This document shows, in pieces, positions 37,405-48,489 of a DNA stretch of 64,000 nt. The position numbers and the translations under genes are program-made. The notes beneath the pieces are model-generated. The model did no database searches and was not told the DNA's origin. It saw only the letters and a list, made by a program, of their open reading frames with translations. Source of the DNA: Streptococcus minor DSM 17118 (GTDB taxonomy: Bacteria; Bacillota; Bacilli; Lactobacillales; Streptococcaceae); the NCBI RefSeq assembly GCF_000377005.1, contig NZ_AQYB01000033.1, positions 620,001 through 684,000 of the forward strand, given 5' to 3'. Position 1 is the stretch's first letter. The number at the start of each line of letters is the position of its first letter.

Positions 37405-37421
37405 CTGACCTTTTCTGACCA
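37405..37421 (+). promoter_or_regulatory. CtsR operator
   Basis: On the minus strand a direct repeat GGTCAGA-AAA-GGTCAGA, close to the CtsR box GGTCAAA-NAN-RGTCAAA. It covers the expected start of transcription of clpE. Confidence 0.8.
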
Positions 37422-37453
37422 ATTATAGGTACATTATAGAAAGAGGAATTACC

Positions 37454-39694
37454 ATGCTTTGTCAAAACTGTAAAATAAATGATGCAACCATTCATCTCTA
37501 TACAAATCTTAATGGGAAACAACAGCAGGTTGATCTCTGCCACAACTGTTACCAAATTATGAAGACAGACCCTAACAATGCGATTTTGAAAGGGCTGGGT
37601 GATTTTGGAAATCCTAATAATATGGATCCTTTTAGCGAATTTTTCAACAATATCGGTGGCTATCCTGGCAAAACACCTGCTGGACGCCAACCGGATCAAA
37701 CGCCACCTACCCAATCTGGTCGTAATGGTGGTGGGGGCTTCAAACAGCCGCCTCAACAACCGCAACAGGCAAGCGGTTTACTAGAAGAATTTGGTATTAA
37801 TATCACTGAGATTGCACGCCAAGGAAATATCGATCCAGTCATCGGTCGTGACGAAGAAATCACACGTGTCATCGAAATTCTTAACCGTCGCACCAAGAAT
37901 AACCCTGTCCTCATCGGAGAACCAGGGGTTGGTAAGACAGCTGTTGTTGAAGGCCTTGCCCAAAAAATTGTTGATGGCTCTGTTCCCCAAAAACTCCAAG
38001 GTAAAGAAGTCATCCGTCTAGATGTTGTCAGCCTGGTCCAAGGCACTGGCATTCGTGGACAGTTTGAAGAGCGCATGCAAAAACTAATGGAGGAGATCCG
38101 CAACCGCAAAGAAGTCATCCTCTTTATCGATGAAATCCACGAAATTGTAGGTGCAGGTGCAGCGGGCGATGGCAATATGGATGCTGGTAACATTTTAAAA
38201 CCGGCCTTGGCTCGTGGTGAGTTGCAACTGGTTGGCGCAACCACCTTAAACGAATACCGTATCATTGAAAAAGATGCGGCACTCGAACGGCGGATGCAGC
38301 CTGTCCGAGTTGATGAACCATCTGTTGATGAAACAATTACCATCCTAAAGGGCATTCAAGCCAAATACCAGGATTACCATCATGTGCGCTATACCGATGC
38401 GGCTATTGAAGCTGCTGCTATCCTTTCCAACCGTTACATTCAAGATCGTTTCTTACCAGATAAGGCTATTGACCTTTTGGATGAAGCTGGATCCAAAATG
38501 AATTTGACTCTGAACTTTATCGATCCTAAAGAGATTGATCAGCGCCTTATTGATGCTGAAAATCGTAAGGCTCAAGCTACTCGTGATGAGGACTACGAAA
38601 AAGCAGCTTATTTCCGAGATCAAATTGCCAAATACAAGGAAATGCAAAAAACCAGCCTCAATGAAGATGATATTCCGCTTATTACTGAAAAAGAAATCGA
38701 AGCTATCATTGAGCAGAAAACCAATATCCCAGTCGGCGAACTTAAGGAAAAAGAGCAATCACAGCTCATTAACCTAGCTGACGATCTCAAAGCCCATGTG
38801 ATTGGTCAAGACGAAGCTGTTGACAAGATTGCAAAAGCAATCCGCCGTAACCGTGTCGGTCTGGGTGCTCCAAACCGCCCTATCGGCAGCTTCCTCTTTG
38901 TCGGACCAACTGGAGTCGGCAAGACGGAGCTTTCCAAACAACTTGCTATTGAACTCTTTGGTTCCGCTGATAGTATGATTCGCTTTGATATGTCCGAATA
39001 TATGGAGAAACACAGCGTCGCCAAACTAGTCGGAGCACCTCCCGGCTATGTCGGTTATGAGGAAGCTGGCCAGTTAACTGAGAAAGTTCGTCGCAATCCA
39101 TACTCTCTCATCCTTCTGGATGAGGTCGAAAAAGCTCATCCAGATGTCATGCACATGTTTTTACAAGTCCTGGATGATGGACGCCTGACAGATGGGCAAG
39201 GACGTACTGTCAGCTTTAAAGATGCCATTATTATCATGACATCCAATGCTGGTACGGGCAAGATGGAAGCCTCTGTTGGCTTTGGAGCAGCTATGGAGGG
39301 TCGTACCTCTTCTGTGTTAGGACACCTTGGTGACTTTTTCAGCCCAGAATTTATGAACCGCTTTGATGGTATTATCGAATTTAAAGCCCTTGACAAATCC
39401 CACCTACTCAAAATTGTTAACCTCATGCTAGATGATGTCAATGCCCGCCTCTCTAGCAACGGTATCCACATCCATGTAACAGATAAGGTCAAGGAAAAAT
39501 TGGTTGATCTAGGCTACGATCCCAAGATGGGAGCGCGGCCACTACGACGTACCATCCAAGATCAAATCGAAGATGCCATTACCGATTACTACCTAGAGCA
39601 TCCAAATGACAAGGAGCTTCGGGCAGTGATGACCTCAAATGGTCGTATTGTCGTGAAATCTGCTTATAAAGAAAAGGCTGAAGCCCCACTTTAG
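37454..39694 (+). CDS. clpE: ATP-dependent Clp protease ATP-binding subunit ClpE
   Basis: A 746-residue Hsp100 unfoldase. The N-terminal zinc finger C-Q-N-C ... C-H-N-C (residues 3-29) is diagnostic of ClpE. A Gly/Pro/Gln-rich linker follows, then AAA domain 1 (Walker A GEPGVGKT near 155), a UVR motif ([13 protein letters not shown] near 380) and AAA domain 2 (GPTGVGKT near 483). It feeds stress-damaged proteins to ClpP. Control by CtsR is supported by the operator just upstream, and a terminator follows. Confidence 0.97.
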   Translation: MLCQNCKINDATIHLYTNLNGKQQQVDLCHNCYQIMKTDPNNAILKGLGDFGNPNNMDPFSEFFNNIGGYPGKTPAGRQPDQTPPTQSGRNGGGGFKQPPQQPQQASGLLEEFGINITEIARQGNIDPVIGRDEEITRVIEILNRRTKNNPVLIGEPGVGKTAVVEGLAQKIVDGSVPQKLQGKEVIRLDVVSLVQGTGIRGQFEERMQKLMEEIRNRKEVILFIDEIHEIVGAGAAGDGNMDAGNILKPALARGELQLVGATTLNEYRIIEKDAALERRMQPVRVDEPSVDETITILKGIQAKYQDYHHVRYTDAAIEAAAILSNRYIQDRFLPDKAIDLLDEAGSKMNLTLNFIDPKEIDQRLIDAENRKAQATRDEDYEKAAYFRDQIAKYKEMQKTSLNEDDIPLITEKEIEAIIEQKTNIPVGELKEKEQSQLINLADDLKAHVIGQDEAVDKIAKAIRRNRVGLGAPNRPIGSFLFVGPTGVGKTELSKQLAIELFGSADSMIRFDMSEYMEKHSVAKLVGAPPGYVGYEEAGQLTEKVRRNPYSLILLDEVEKAHPDVMHMFLQVLDDGRLTDGQGRTVSFKDAIIIMTSNAGTGKMEASVGFGAAMEGRTSSVLGHLGDFFSPEFMNRFDGIIEFKALDKSHLLKIVNLMLDDVNARLSSNGIHIHVTDKVKEKLVDLGYDPKMGARPLRRTIQDQIEDAITDYYLEHPNDKELRAVMTSNGRIVVKSAYKEKAEAPL

Positions 39695-39701
39695 TCCATA
39701 G

Positions 39702-39727
39702 AAACTAGCTTTTGAGCTAGTTTTTTT
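39702..39727 (+). terminator. Intrinsic terminator of clpE
   Basis: AACTAGCT-TTTG-AGCTAGTT followed by a T-run. Confidence 0.9.
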
Positions 39728-39796
39728 GCTTTTAGGGGTAGAATTGTCATATTATTTTTAGTATAATATCTCTAATCAACAAAGAAGGGGATACTT

Positions 39797-40246
39797 ATGA
39801 CAGTTCCAATTTTTGGAGAAAAGGTTACAGGAGTGGACTATCAGGTTCGTTACGGAGTCTATGCCGTCATCTCCAACCCTGAACAAACAAAAATTATTCT
39901 CGTTCAAGCTCCCAATGGAGCCTGGTTCTTGCCAGGTGGTGAAATTGAAGCAGGTGAAAATCATCTGACTGCCCTAGAGAGGGAATTGATTGAGGAATTG
40001 GGTTTCACAGCGACTATCGGACAATACTATGGACAGGCAGATGAGTATTTCTACTCCCGTCATCGTGATACCTACTACTACAATCCTGCCTACCTCTACG
40101 AAGTAACAAGCTACTTAGAAATTGGACAACCCTTGGAAGATTTTAACAACCTTGCCTGGTTCCCAATCGACCAAGCCATTGAAAAACTCAAACGGGGTAG
40201 CCACAAATGGGGGATTGAACAGTGGAAAAATAGAAAAAGTGTATAA
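39797..40246 (+). CDS. NUDIX hydrolase
   Basis: A 149-residue MutT-like hydrolase with the Nudix box GGEIEAGENHLTALERELIEEL (about 47-68). It is short and single-domain, like 8-oxo-dGTP or nucleoside triphosphate hydrolases, but substrate cannot be assigned. AGAAGGGG precedes the ATG. TATAAT lies about 30 bases upstream without a clear -35. It is followed by the DUF1827 gene in the same direction. Confidence 0.88.
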   Translation: MTVPIFGEKVTGVDYQVRYGVYAVISNPEQTKIILVQAPNGAWFLPGGEIEAGENHLTALERELIEELGFTATIGQYYGQADEYFYSRHRDTYYYNPAYLYEVTSYLEIGQPLEDFNNLAWFPIDQAIEKLKRGSHKWGIEQWKNRKSV

Positions 40247-40306
40247 AAAAGCTAGAAAAATCACCATAAGCGTGCTATAATAAGTCCAAATAAGAGGAGG
40301 TCTAGC

Positions 40307-40609
40307 ATGAAATTAATCAATACGACCAACAGCCATCTGCAACTTGTCCAGAATCAATTAGAAAATACTGATGCATTTTTAGTGGAAACCTATTCAGCTG
40401 GAAATACGGATGTTATTTTCACTCAGGCACCCCTTCACTATGAATTGCTCATCACCAACAAATATCGAGCTGTGCTCCCAAGAGAAATTGAAGCTATTCG
40501 TGATTTTTTCTTAAAACGTAAAATTGATACAAGTACAATCAATCCTGAAAAAATCCAGACCATCCACACTGAGCGATTGATTGAAATGTCTATTCCGATT
40601 GAACCATAA
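40307..40609 (+). CDS. DUF1827 family protein
   Basis: A 100-residue soluble protein recognised as DUF1827 (MKLINTTNSHLQLVQNQLENTDA start), a family of lactic acid bacteria with no known function. AAGAGGAGG lies ahead of the ATG. It is often found downstream of clpE in streptococci, as here with one NUDIX gene between, and its transcription ends at the hairpin right after the stop. Confidence 0.88.
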   Translation: MKLINTTNSHLQLVQNQLENTDAFLVETYSAGNTDVIFTQAPLHYELLITNKYRAVLPREIEAIRDFFLKRKIDTSTINPEKIQTIHTERLIEMSIPIEP

Positions 40610-40610
40610 A

Positions 40611-40637
40611 AAAGTAAGCCAAGACTTACTTTTTTTG
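40611..40637 (+). terminator. Intrinsic terminator of the DUF1827 gene
   Basis: AAGTAAG-CCAAGA-CTTACTT with a T-run. Confidence 0.85.
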
Positions 40638-40654
40638 CTTAACATAACAAAATT

Positions 40655-40705
40655 AAAAAATCTTCAATCCATATTCTTTTGGTGTATGGATTGAAGATTT
40701 TTTTT
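40655..40705. terminator. Strong bidirectional terminator after ileS
   Basis: A stem of about 17 base pairs (AAATCTTCAATCCATA / TATGGATTGAAGATTT) with A-run and T-run on the two sides, between convergent DUF1827 and ileS. Confidence 0.9.
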
Positions 40706-40737
40706 ATTTTGGGAACTACCATCCCATTCTCATTATT

Positions 40738-43536
40738 TTATTTGCCATTTCCTTCGAATCCTTCTGCAACAGCTTGAGGGAAGTTTTCTTCCAGAAGGCC
40801 GGCACAATAATCACAGATACGGGCATTGTAACTACGTTCTGCTACTGTTTCATCAATGCGGCGGCAACGATCACAAACATCCCCTGCAGCACGATCAACA
40901 GTAAAGGCAACACCGTCAAAAACGATAGCTTGTGCTGGAGCAGTGTCCTCTGTGATAGTCAGCTGAGACACAATCAGTAACTGTGCAAGATTACTATCTA
41001 AGCTAGCTAAGAGTGTTCGAACTGGTTCCGAAGCGTAAATTGTCATGTGAGCTTCCAGAGACTTACCAATAATTTTCTCGTTGCGGGCTTCCTCCAGAGC
41101 TTTTTGAGCTTGAGTCCGAAGAGTCATGAAAGACTCCCATTGTTCAAGAACTGCTTCTTGGTCAGGGAAAGTTTGTACTTCTGGCATCTCTGCCAACTGA
41201 ACAAAATCCTCTTTCTCAAACTCCAGATAAGACCAGATTTCTTCAGCAGTATGTGGGATAATCGGTGTCAAAAGCTTGGTTATCTTCACTAAAATATCAT
41301 AGAATACAGTCTGCATCTGGCGACGGGCTACTGCATTTTCAGCCTCAATATAGACAACATCTTTGGCAAAATCCAAATAGAAGGCAGATAAATCAACTGT
41401 AATAAAGTTCACAACTGCTTTATAGATAGTCAAGAAATCATAGTTATCATAGGCATTGCTGATTGTTTTGACCAAACCATTAAACTTGATAGTCATGTAC
41501 TTATCGACTGGGCGAAGGTCTTCATAGGCTACAGTATGAGTTTCTGGATGGAAATCAGATGTATTTGCAATCAAGAAACGAAGGGTGTTGCGAATCTTCC
41601 GATAAGTTTCAGAGACCTGACCCAGAATGTCCATGGACACGCGCACATCATTATCCGTATCCACAGAAGCTACCCAAAGCCGGAGGATTTCCGCTCCATA
41701 TTGCTTGGCAACATCGTTTGGTGAGATGATATTGCCCTTGGATTTTGACATTTTCTCTCCCTTACCATCTAGAACAAATCCTTGTGATAAGATGGATTTG
41801 TATGGCGCATGACCGTTAACTGCCACAGAGGTAATCAAAGAAGAATTAAACCATCCACGGTACTGGTCAGATCCCTCCAGATAGAGATCCGCTGGATAGG
41901 CTAAACTCTCGCGAGCATTCATAACACCATTCCATGAGCTGCCTGAATCAAACCAGACATCCATGATATCTGTTTCTTTTTCAAAGATACCATTTGGTGA
42001 ACCTGGATGGCTGAAGCCAGCTGGCAACAAGTCCTTTGCATCACGCTCCCACCAGATAATAGAGCCTTCTTTCTCAAAAAGGTCTGCCACATGATCGGTC
42101 ACTTCCTTAGTCATGATAGCTGTTCCATCTTCTGCATAGAAGATAGGTAGCGGAACTCCCCAAATACGTTGACGTGAAATCACCCAATCACCACGATCCC
42201 GAATCATGTTGTAAAGGCGTGTGTGTCCCCAAGATGGGTAGAATGTTGTATTGTCAATTTCATCCAAAATTTCCTGACGGAATTTAGACACAGAGGCAAA
42301 CCATTGCGGTACAGCTCGCCAGATGATTGGTTTTTTTGTCCGCCAATCAAAAGGATAGGAATGGTTGATAACTTCCTTAGCCAATAGTAAATCGCCCAGT
42401 TTTTCTAGCACAGTTGGTAAGACCTTATCATAAAATTGGCCTTCAAAATCTGGACCAGCTGATTCATTCATGAGACCACGACTATCAACAGTGACTGCTA
42501 CTTCCAAATTGTACTGAATGCCGACATTGTAGTCATCCTCACCAAAACCTGGAGCCGTATGGACAATACCCGTACCAGAATCTGTGCTGACATGATCGCC
42601 CAAAATTACCAACTCTTCCACATGAGTATCCCAAGGGTGCTCGGTAATGATGTATTCTAATTCTGAACCCTTATATTTTCCTACGATATCGAATGATTCC
42701 CAACCAAATTTAGGTGCTAAACTATCCAGAAGAGCTTCGGCTAAGATGTATTTGCGGTTAGAACTAGCAGGCTGCACAGCAACATAGTCAACTTCTGCTC
42801 CCATTGTCAGACCGCGAGAAGCTGTGATAGTAAAAGGTGTGGTTGTCCAAACAACGATATAGCTGTCTGTATCTAAGATTCCCTTACCGTCCTTGACCTT
42901 ATTGGCATAGTAGAGGGAGGTCGAATCAATATCATGATACTCTATTTCTGCCTCAGCTAGAGCTGATTCAGATGACCATGACCAATACACTGGCTTCGCA
43001 CCTCGGTAGATATAACCCTTATCTGCCATAGCACCAAAGACACGAATTTGAGCAGCTTCAAATTCAGGATAGAGGGTCACATAAGGATTTTCCCAATCAC
43101 CGGAAACCCCTAAACGCTTAAAGTCTTCACGTTGTTTGTCCACCTGAGAAAGTGCATAATCACGACACATCTTCAAGTAGGTCGCACGGTCTAATTCCTT
43201 GCGTTTTACTCCTTGCTTAGCCAATACTTGCTCAATAGGAAGACCATGAGTATCCCAACCAGGAACATATGGAGCTAGAAAGCCTGACATAGACTTAGAA
43301 CGAACGATAATATCCTTTGAAATCTTGTTGAGAGCGTGTCCTACATGGATATTTCCATTTGCATAGGGTGGGCCATCATGTAGGTGAAAGGCTGGTTTCC
43401 CAGCATTTAATTCTTGCCGTTTAGCATAAAGATTCGCTTCTTCCCAGCTCTTTTGCCATTGTGGCTCCTTATTAGGGAGACCAGCACGCATCGGGAAATC
43501 AGTTTTTCCTAAATTCAGGGTTTCTTTCAGTTTCAT
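40738..43536 (-). CDS. ileS: Isoleucyl-tRNA synthetase
   Basis: A 932-residue class I synthetase charging tRNA-Ile. HIGH-type motif is GNIHVGH (near residue 62), KMSKS is in [10 protein letters not shown] (near 595), and the C-terminal zinc finger CDRC ... CDYC is present, which marks the bacterial type 1 enzyme. AGGAGAAAAA precedes the ATG. It is the second gene after a T-box leader and a GNAT gene, so its expression probably rises when uncharged tRNA-Ile accumulates. Confidence 0.97.
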   Translation of the reverse strand: MKLKETLNLGKTDFPMRAGLPNKEPQWQKSWEEANLYAKRQELNAGKPAFHLHDGPPYANGNIHVGHALNKISKDIIVRSKSMSGFLAPYVPGWDTHGLPIEQVLAKQGVKRKELDRATYLKMCRDYALSQVDKQREDFKRLGVSGDWENPYVTLYPEFEAAQIRVFGAMADKGYIYRGAKPVYWSWSSESALAEAEIEYHDIDSTSLYYANKVKDGKGILDTDSYIVVWTTTPFTITASRGLTMGAEVDYVAVQPASSNRKYILAEALLDSLAPKFGWESFDIVGKYKGSELEYIITEHPWDTHVEELVILGDHVSTDSGTGIVHTAPGFGEDDYNVGIQYNLEVAVTVDSRGLMNESAGPDFEGQFYDKVLPTVLEKLGDLLLAKEVINHSYPFDWRTKKPIIWRAVPQWFASVSKFRQEILDEIDNTTFYPSWGHTRLYNMIRDRGDWVISRQRIWGVPLPIFYAEDGTAIMTKEVTDHVADLFEKEGSIIWWERDAKDLLPAGFSHPGSPNGIFEKETDIMDVWFDSGSSWNGVMNARESLAYPADLYLEGSDQYRGWFNSSLITSVAVNGHAPYKSILSQGFVLDGKGEKMSKSKGNIISPNDVAKQYGAEILRLWVASVDTDNDVRVSMDILGQVSETYRKIRNTLRFLIANTSDFHPETHTVAYEDLRPVDKYMTIKFNGLVKTISNAYDNYDFLTIYKAVVNFITVDLSAFYLDFAKDVVYIEAENAVARRQMQTVFYDILVKITKLLTPIIPHTAEEIWSYLEFEKEDFVQLAEMPEVQTFPDQEAVLEQWESFMTLRTQAQKALEEARNEKIIGKSLEAHMTIYASEPVRTLLASLDSNLAQLLIVSQLTITEDTAPAQAIVFDGVAFTVDRAAGDVCDRCRRIDETVAERSYNARICDYCAGLLEENFPQAVAEGFEGNGK

Positions 43537-43548
43537 TTTTTCTCCTAA

Positions 43549-43992
43549 CTATTTGACATCCAGTGTCATGACAATTTCGTTTCCAGATGGACCAATACTT
43601 TTAAATCTCAGTTTATCCAATATCCCACGCATGCGATGATTTCCCATAACATAGCTCACTCGAAGACGGTGACAGTCCTTATCTGCTTTAGCCATCTGAA
43701 TCACCAAATGCATGGCTTGTTTACCATAACCTAAATTTTGATATTCCTTACCAATCATCAAGCGCCAGACACAGTATTCCTTTTTCGGTTTATCCTTCAG
43801 TAGAAGAAGAAACCCAACTACTGCCTCCCCACTCATAATGGCATGAGGGAATACTTGATTTTTTTCTCGCAGAAGCCAAGCTTGCGCCAAAGAATAAACA
43901 TTGGAAGCAACACGACGTTTGTCTTGCTCTGCCAGAGACAAATCAATCACTTGATCAAAATTAGTCTCATCTACTATTTTTAATTTTATCAT
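43549..43992 (-). CDS. GNAT family N-acetyltransferase
   Basis: About 147 residues with the acetyl-CoA loop RLMIGKEYQNLGYGKQAM (Q/RxxGxG/A type), matching GNAT proteins of the spermidine/RimI-like branch. The ATG at 43992 is used; its only ribosome-like sequence, GGGAG, lies inside the 3' arm of the leader terminator 13-18 bases upstream. It lies between the T-box and ileS and is cotranscribed with ileS. Acceptor unknown. Confidence 0.82.
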   Translation of the reverse strand: MIKLKIVDETNFDQVIDLSLAEQDKRRVASNVYSLAQAWLLREKNQVFPHAIMSGEAVVGFLLLLKDKPKKEYCVWRLMIGKEYQNLGYGKQAMHLVIQMAKADKDCHRLRVSYVMGNHRMRGILDKLRFKSIGPSGNEIVMTLDVK

Positions 43993-43995
43993 AAT

Positions 43996-44213
43996 AAATA
44001 AAAAACTCCCGTCAAAAAGGACGAAAGTTCGTGGTACCACCTTAGTTTAGACAGAGTTTCCCCTGTCCCTCAGTAACTCGTAACGAGAGTTAATCGTCTC
44101 TCCTTACTAGAAAACTTTCAGGAGAAAAACCAGCAAAAGGATGGCCTTCGATTGAGGAATTGCAGGTCTTCCACCGTCACCTGCTCGCTAAAAATATCAT
44201 ATCAAAGGCGTTT
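43996..44213 (-). ncRNA. T-box riboswitch leader (GNAT-ileS operon)
   Basis: On the minus strand the conserved T-box AAGGTGGTACCACG (44044-44030) is followed by a 10-base-pair terminator stem AACTTTCGTC / GACGGGAGTT and six T (about 44000-44027). Upstream, GCCTTTGAT (44209-44201) can pair with ATCGAAGGC (44152-44144) as the base of Stem I, which encloses a GCAGGT/ACCTGC hairpin. Binding of uncharged tRNA to such leaders prevents termination. Isoleucine specificity is inferred from ileS; an ATC occurs at the 3' side of Stem I, but I could not fix the specifier with certainty. Confidence 0.9.
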
Positions 44214-44231
44214 CTTGCTCTTGGTTAGTAT

Positions 44232-44930
44232 TTATTCTGTTTCTTGTTGTTCAACATCCTCATGATGGAAATCAGTATCCATTTCAGATGTATGACGCTG
44301 TAACTCTTCAAGCTCTTCTGGAGTCAGCTGACGAGTCATTTCTAAATCTTCTTCTGTCACAGTAGGAGTCTCATCCAAAGCCTTTTCCAAAACTTCACGG
44401 AAAGCCTCATCAGATGTTTGTAAATAGGTAGCCGTTGGTCGAAGAATATCTTCCCATTCAGAAGAATTGATAAGTGACAACTGACTCTCCACAGTTGATT
44501 TTAGGCGTTGATGGAAAAGACGGGTCTTGTTTTTCAACTCCTCAGTCTCCACAACAATTTTCTTAGCATTATCTGTTGCTGAACGCAGGATAGCATTGGC
44601 CTTATCTTTGGCTTCATTAAGAAGATTTTGCGCATCATATTCGGCTTGTTTAATGATATTTTGTGCCTGTTCTTCTGAAGCATGTTTTACTTTTTCAGCT
44701 GTATCCTGAGCCAAGATAACAGACTGGCTCAAAGATTCTTTCATCTCATCAAAAACTGAAAGGCGATCTTTCAAAGATTTGATTTCTGTTTCTTGAGCAT
44801 GATTTTTATGCACGAGGTCCTCATAATCACGAGTAACAATATCCAAAAAATCGTCTACTTCCTCGGCATTATAGCCTCTAAATTTGGTGCTAAACGTTTT
44901 ATCTTTTAATTCTAATGCTGTAAGTGCCAT
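44232..44930 (-). CDS. divIVA: Cell division protein DivIVA
   Basis: A 232-residue coiled-coil protein. The N-terminal membrane-curvature-binding domain contains FSTKFRGYNAEEVDDFLD (about 13-30), followed by long coiled coils and an acidic C-terminal tail. It marks septum and poles and in streptococci coordinates peripheral wall growth and division. It is the last gene of the ftsA-ftsZ-ylmE-sepF-ylmG-ylmH-divIVA run, with 8 bases from ylmH. Confidence 0.96.
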   Translation of the reverse strand: MALTALELKDKTFSTKFRGYNAEEVDDFLDIVTRDYEDLVHKNHAQETEIKSLKDRLSVFDEMKESLSQSVILAQDTAEKVKHASEEQAQNIIKQAEYDAQNLLNEAKDKANAILRSATDNAKKIVVETEELKNKTRLFHQRLKSTVESQLSLINSSEWEDILRPTATYLQTSDEAFREVLEKALDETPTVTEEDLEMTRQLTPEELEELQRHTSEMDTDFHHEDVEQQETE

Positions 44931-44938
44931 AGCGTCTC

Positions 44939-45733
44939 CTACTTTTTAATAATTTCAATATCTAATTTTAACTTGCCTTGCTTAGAGAAACCTAAAAATT
45001 CCTTTAATTTCAATCGGCCAAATCCCCGCACGCTGACTAACTGTCCTATTTCCAAGACCTTGCTAGCTTGCTTAGCTTCCTTATAATTAACTTTGACATG
45101 ACCTGATTCGATAAGTTTAAGCGCATTGGAACGTGAAAGTTTAAATCCAACAGACACCAGCTTATCCAAACGCAGACTGGATAAGAGGACTTGATGACTC
45201 TTATAATCCTGGTTTGTCTTTAAAGGAAGCTCTGATAAAATATGTTCTTTCCAAGTGACAGGTACACGGGATATTTTAGAAACTGTACTTTTAGCTAACT
45301 CTCCAAATCTTCTTTCGACGAGCACAAAAAGTTGCTCATCACCCACTAAGATATCCCCTATAAATTCTCTTCTGATGCCCAGTTGATTTAAAAGAGTTCC
45401 CAAAACCTGGGCGTGGCTTAACTGATGAAACTTCCTAGGATAACAAATTTCAAGTGCCATGATACTAAAATCTTCTTCATTAAGACAGTAATAATCTGGC
45501 GCAACGATGACCCTTGTAAATTCTGTTGGAAATAGCTGACGACTAGAGTACATCTTTAAATGGAAGTGACCAGTAAGTGACTGGAGAATCTCCTCCTCTC
45601 TTGGATTGAGAAAAGAAGTCAAGTGGTAAGAATATCTTTCATCTACCTGTTGGCATAGCCCAATCATTTTTTCAACAAATGCTTGCTCATCCTGACTAAA
45701 ATGTTGAAAAAGTCCCTCTATTTTTTTTATCAT
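44939..45733 (-). CDS. ylmH: YlmH family S4-domain RNA-binding protein
   Basis: A 264-residue protein with a C-terminal S4 domain (about 182-245; RLDKLVSVGFKLSRSNALKLIESGHVKVN) and an N-terminal YlmH region. The family binds RNA and in Bacillus has been linked to rescue of stalled ribosomes, while its neighbourhood ties it to division. Seven bases separate it from ylmG; the order is conserved in Firmicutes. Confidence 0.93.
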   Translation of the reverse strand: MIKKIEGLFQHFSQDEQAFVEKMIGLCQQVDERYSYHLTSFLNPREEEILQSLTGHFHLKMYSSRQLFPTEFTRVIVAPDYYCLNEEDFSIMALEICYPRKFHQLSHAQVLGTLLNQLGIRREFIGDILVGDEQLFVLVERRFGELAKSTVSKISRVPVTWKEHILSELPLKTNQDYKSHQVLLSSLRLDKLVSVGFKLSRSNALKLIESGHVKVNYKEAKQASKVLEIGQLVSVRGFGRLKLKEFLGFSKQGKLKLDIEIIKK

Positions 45734-45739
45734 ACACAG

Positions 45740-46000
45740 CTAGAAGAAAAGGAGCATTCGGAATAAAAATCTGGAAATAATATTTAGGACTATCCAAATA
45801 ACAAAGATGGTCCAGTCTAAACCAAAAAATTGTAAATTTAGTTTCCGAAAAGGATTCAAGACAGGCCGAACTAGTGAAACAATCAGTTTGCCAAATGCAG
45901 TATCATAAAGACTTGGTATCCAAGTGAGGACTACATAAGCCAACAAAATATAGGAGTACAGCTCAATAGCTCTCAAAAGGATGAAAATAATAAAGTGCAT
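45740..46000 (-). CDS. ylmG: YggT/YlmG family membrane protein
   Basis: An 86-residue protein with two hydrophobic helices (about 3-25 and 60-84) around the conserved RPVLNPFRKL segment typical of YggT. The family is implicated in envelope and division processes without a defined activity. It lies five bases after sepF in the division operon. Confidence 0.92.
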   Translation of the reverse strand: MHFIIFILLRAIELYSYILLAYVVLTWIPSLYDTAFGKLIVSLVRPVLNPFRKLNLQFFGLDWTIFVIWIVLNIISRFLFRMLLFF

Positions 46001-46005
46001 AATCG

Positions 46006-46563
46006 TTACCGTCTCATATCATAGTCAAAATGCGACTCTGACGAAGTTGAACTCGTTGAACGCAACTCTTCTATCTTTACAGTTACATTCACAGGTGTTA
46101 AAAGCCACATAGTATTCGATACTTTTTTCAAGTTTCCTGCCAATACCGATCGCGCACCGTCAAGGTAATCTAGACAACGGCGGGCCTGAGTTTCAGACAT
46201 ATATTGGAAGTCAATCAAGATGCTAGCATTTTCCAAAAGTAGATTGACAATCTCGCGTGCTTCTTCATACTTTTTAGGAAACTTGATATCGATTGTTGTT
46301 TTTTTTGCATCTACTTCTGATTGCAATTCTTGCTGACGCTCATGCAAACGTTGCAGATTGTTTCTTTCAACAGGAAGTTGGGAACGATTCTGTGTTCGTC
46401 TCATTTCCACTGGTTCCTCCCTTTCTGCATGTGCTTGAACAGGAGCTATTCTCATTTTTGGAGCATCATTTTCCATACGATAGCTTTCTTGGTCTTCTCC
46501 ATCTACAGAGTCATCAATTTCAAAGTAACTAAGTATCCCTTTAAATTTATCTTTCAGTGCCAC
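46006..46563 (-). CDS. sepF: Cell division protein SepF
   Basis: A 185-residue cytoplasmic protein that tethers FtsZ filaments to the membrane. The N-terminal amphipathic helix MALKDKFKGILSYFEI should be the membrane anchor; a variable acidic/polar linker follows, then the dimerising SepF core (about 93-170; VNLLLENASILIDFQYM, RRCLDYLDGARSVLAGN, WLLTPVNV). It lies 9 bases after ylmE in the operon. Confidence 0.96.
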   Translation of the reverse strand: MALKDKFKGILSYFEIDDSVDGEDQESYRMENDAPKMRIAPVQAHAEREEPVEMRRTQNRSQLPVERNNLQRLHERQQELQSEVDAKKTTIDIKFPKKYEEAREIVNLLLENASILIDFQYMSETQARRCLDYLDGARSVLAGNLKKVSNTMWLLTPVNVTVKIEELRSTSSTSSESHFDYDMRR

Positions 46564-46572
46564 TCTATTTCC

Positions 46573-47244
46573 TCACTTAAAAAATGCTGTTCCAATACGA
46601 ACAAAGGTTGAACCATTTGCAATTGCTTCCTTGTAATCACCACTCATACCCATACTCAATTCTGTAAAAGGCATATTGGGAATTCCAAGTTGTTGTAATT
46701 CTTTTTGCAAAGCGTGTGCTTTTGAAAAAATATCATTGAGTTGGGCAACATCCGCTCCGAAGGGGGCCATCGTCATGATGCCAACTAGTTCAATTTTTTC
46801 GTATTCTTTGATTGTTTGAACTGCTGAATGGACTTCTTCCACCAACAAGCCATGCTTGCTCTCTTCTCTGGAAATATTTACCTGAAGAAAACATTTGATG
46901 GGCTTGGTCGCTCTTTTTTGAATCTCCTCAGCTAATTTAACAGAATCTAGGGCATGAAAATAATCAAGATAATTAATAATATCCTTGACCTTACGCCTCT
47001 GAAGGCTTCCAATGAGATGCCAAGTCAGCTTCTGATCTGCCAAAGCCTCATACTTTTCTAGAAATTTATCCACTCGATTTTCACCGATATGCTCAATTCC
47101 AGTTTTTATGAGGTCTTTAGTAATAGAGCTGTCAACATATTTTGTGACAGCTATAATATTTACTGATTCTTGTGAGCGATGAGCTTCCTTAGTTGCCTGA
47201 GCAACTGCTTGAAAAATCTCATCTCTATTCTTTTGAAGATTCAT
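46573..47244 (-). CDS. ylmE: YggS family PLP homeostasis protein (YlmE)
   Basis: A 223-residue PLP-binding TIM barrel: VNIIAVTKYV carries the PLP Lys (near 36), then HIGENRVDKF, WHLIGSLQRRK and the C-terminal LSMGMSGDYKEAIANGSTFVRIGTAFF. YggS proteins keep pyridoxal phosphate in balance and have no known catalytic turnover. It starts one base after the ftsZ stop, which is its usual streptococcal position. Confidence 0.94.
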   Translation of the reverse strand: MNLQKNRDEIFQAVAQATKEAHRSQESVNIIAVTKYVDSSITKDLIKTGIEHIGENRVDKFLEKYEALADQKLTWHLIGSLQRRKVKDIINYLDYFHALDSVKLAEEIQKRATKPIKCFLQVNISREESKHGLLVEEVHSAVQTIKEYEKIELVGIMTMAPFGADVAQLNDIFSKAHALQKELQQLGIPNMPFTELSMGMSGDYKEAIANGSTFVRIGTAFFK

Positions 47245-47245
47245 T

Positions 47246-48484
<1,239 letters not shown>

Positions 48485-48489
48485 TTATT

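Noticed and set aside
37271-37765. 164-codon minus-strand frame at the 5' end of clpE
   Set aside because: It is antisense to the ClpE zinc finger and linker and covers the clpE promoter; no ribosome site or known domain.
37753-38355. 200-codon minus-strand frame inside clpE
   Set aside because: Ser/Arg/Pro-rich shadow of the AAA domain 1 coding sequence; no recognisable protein.
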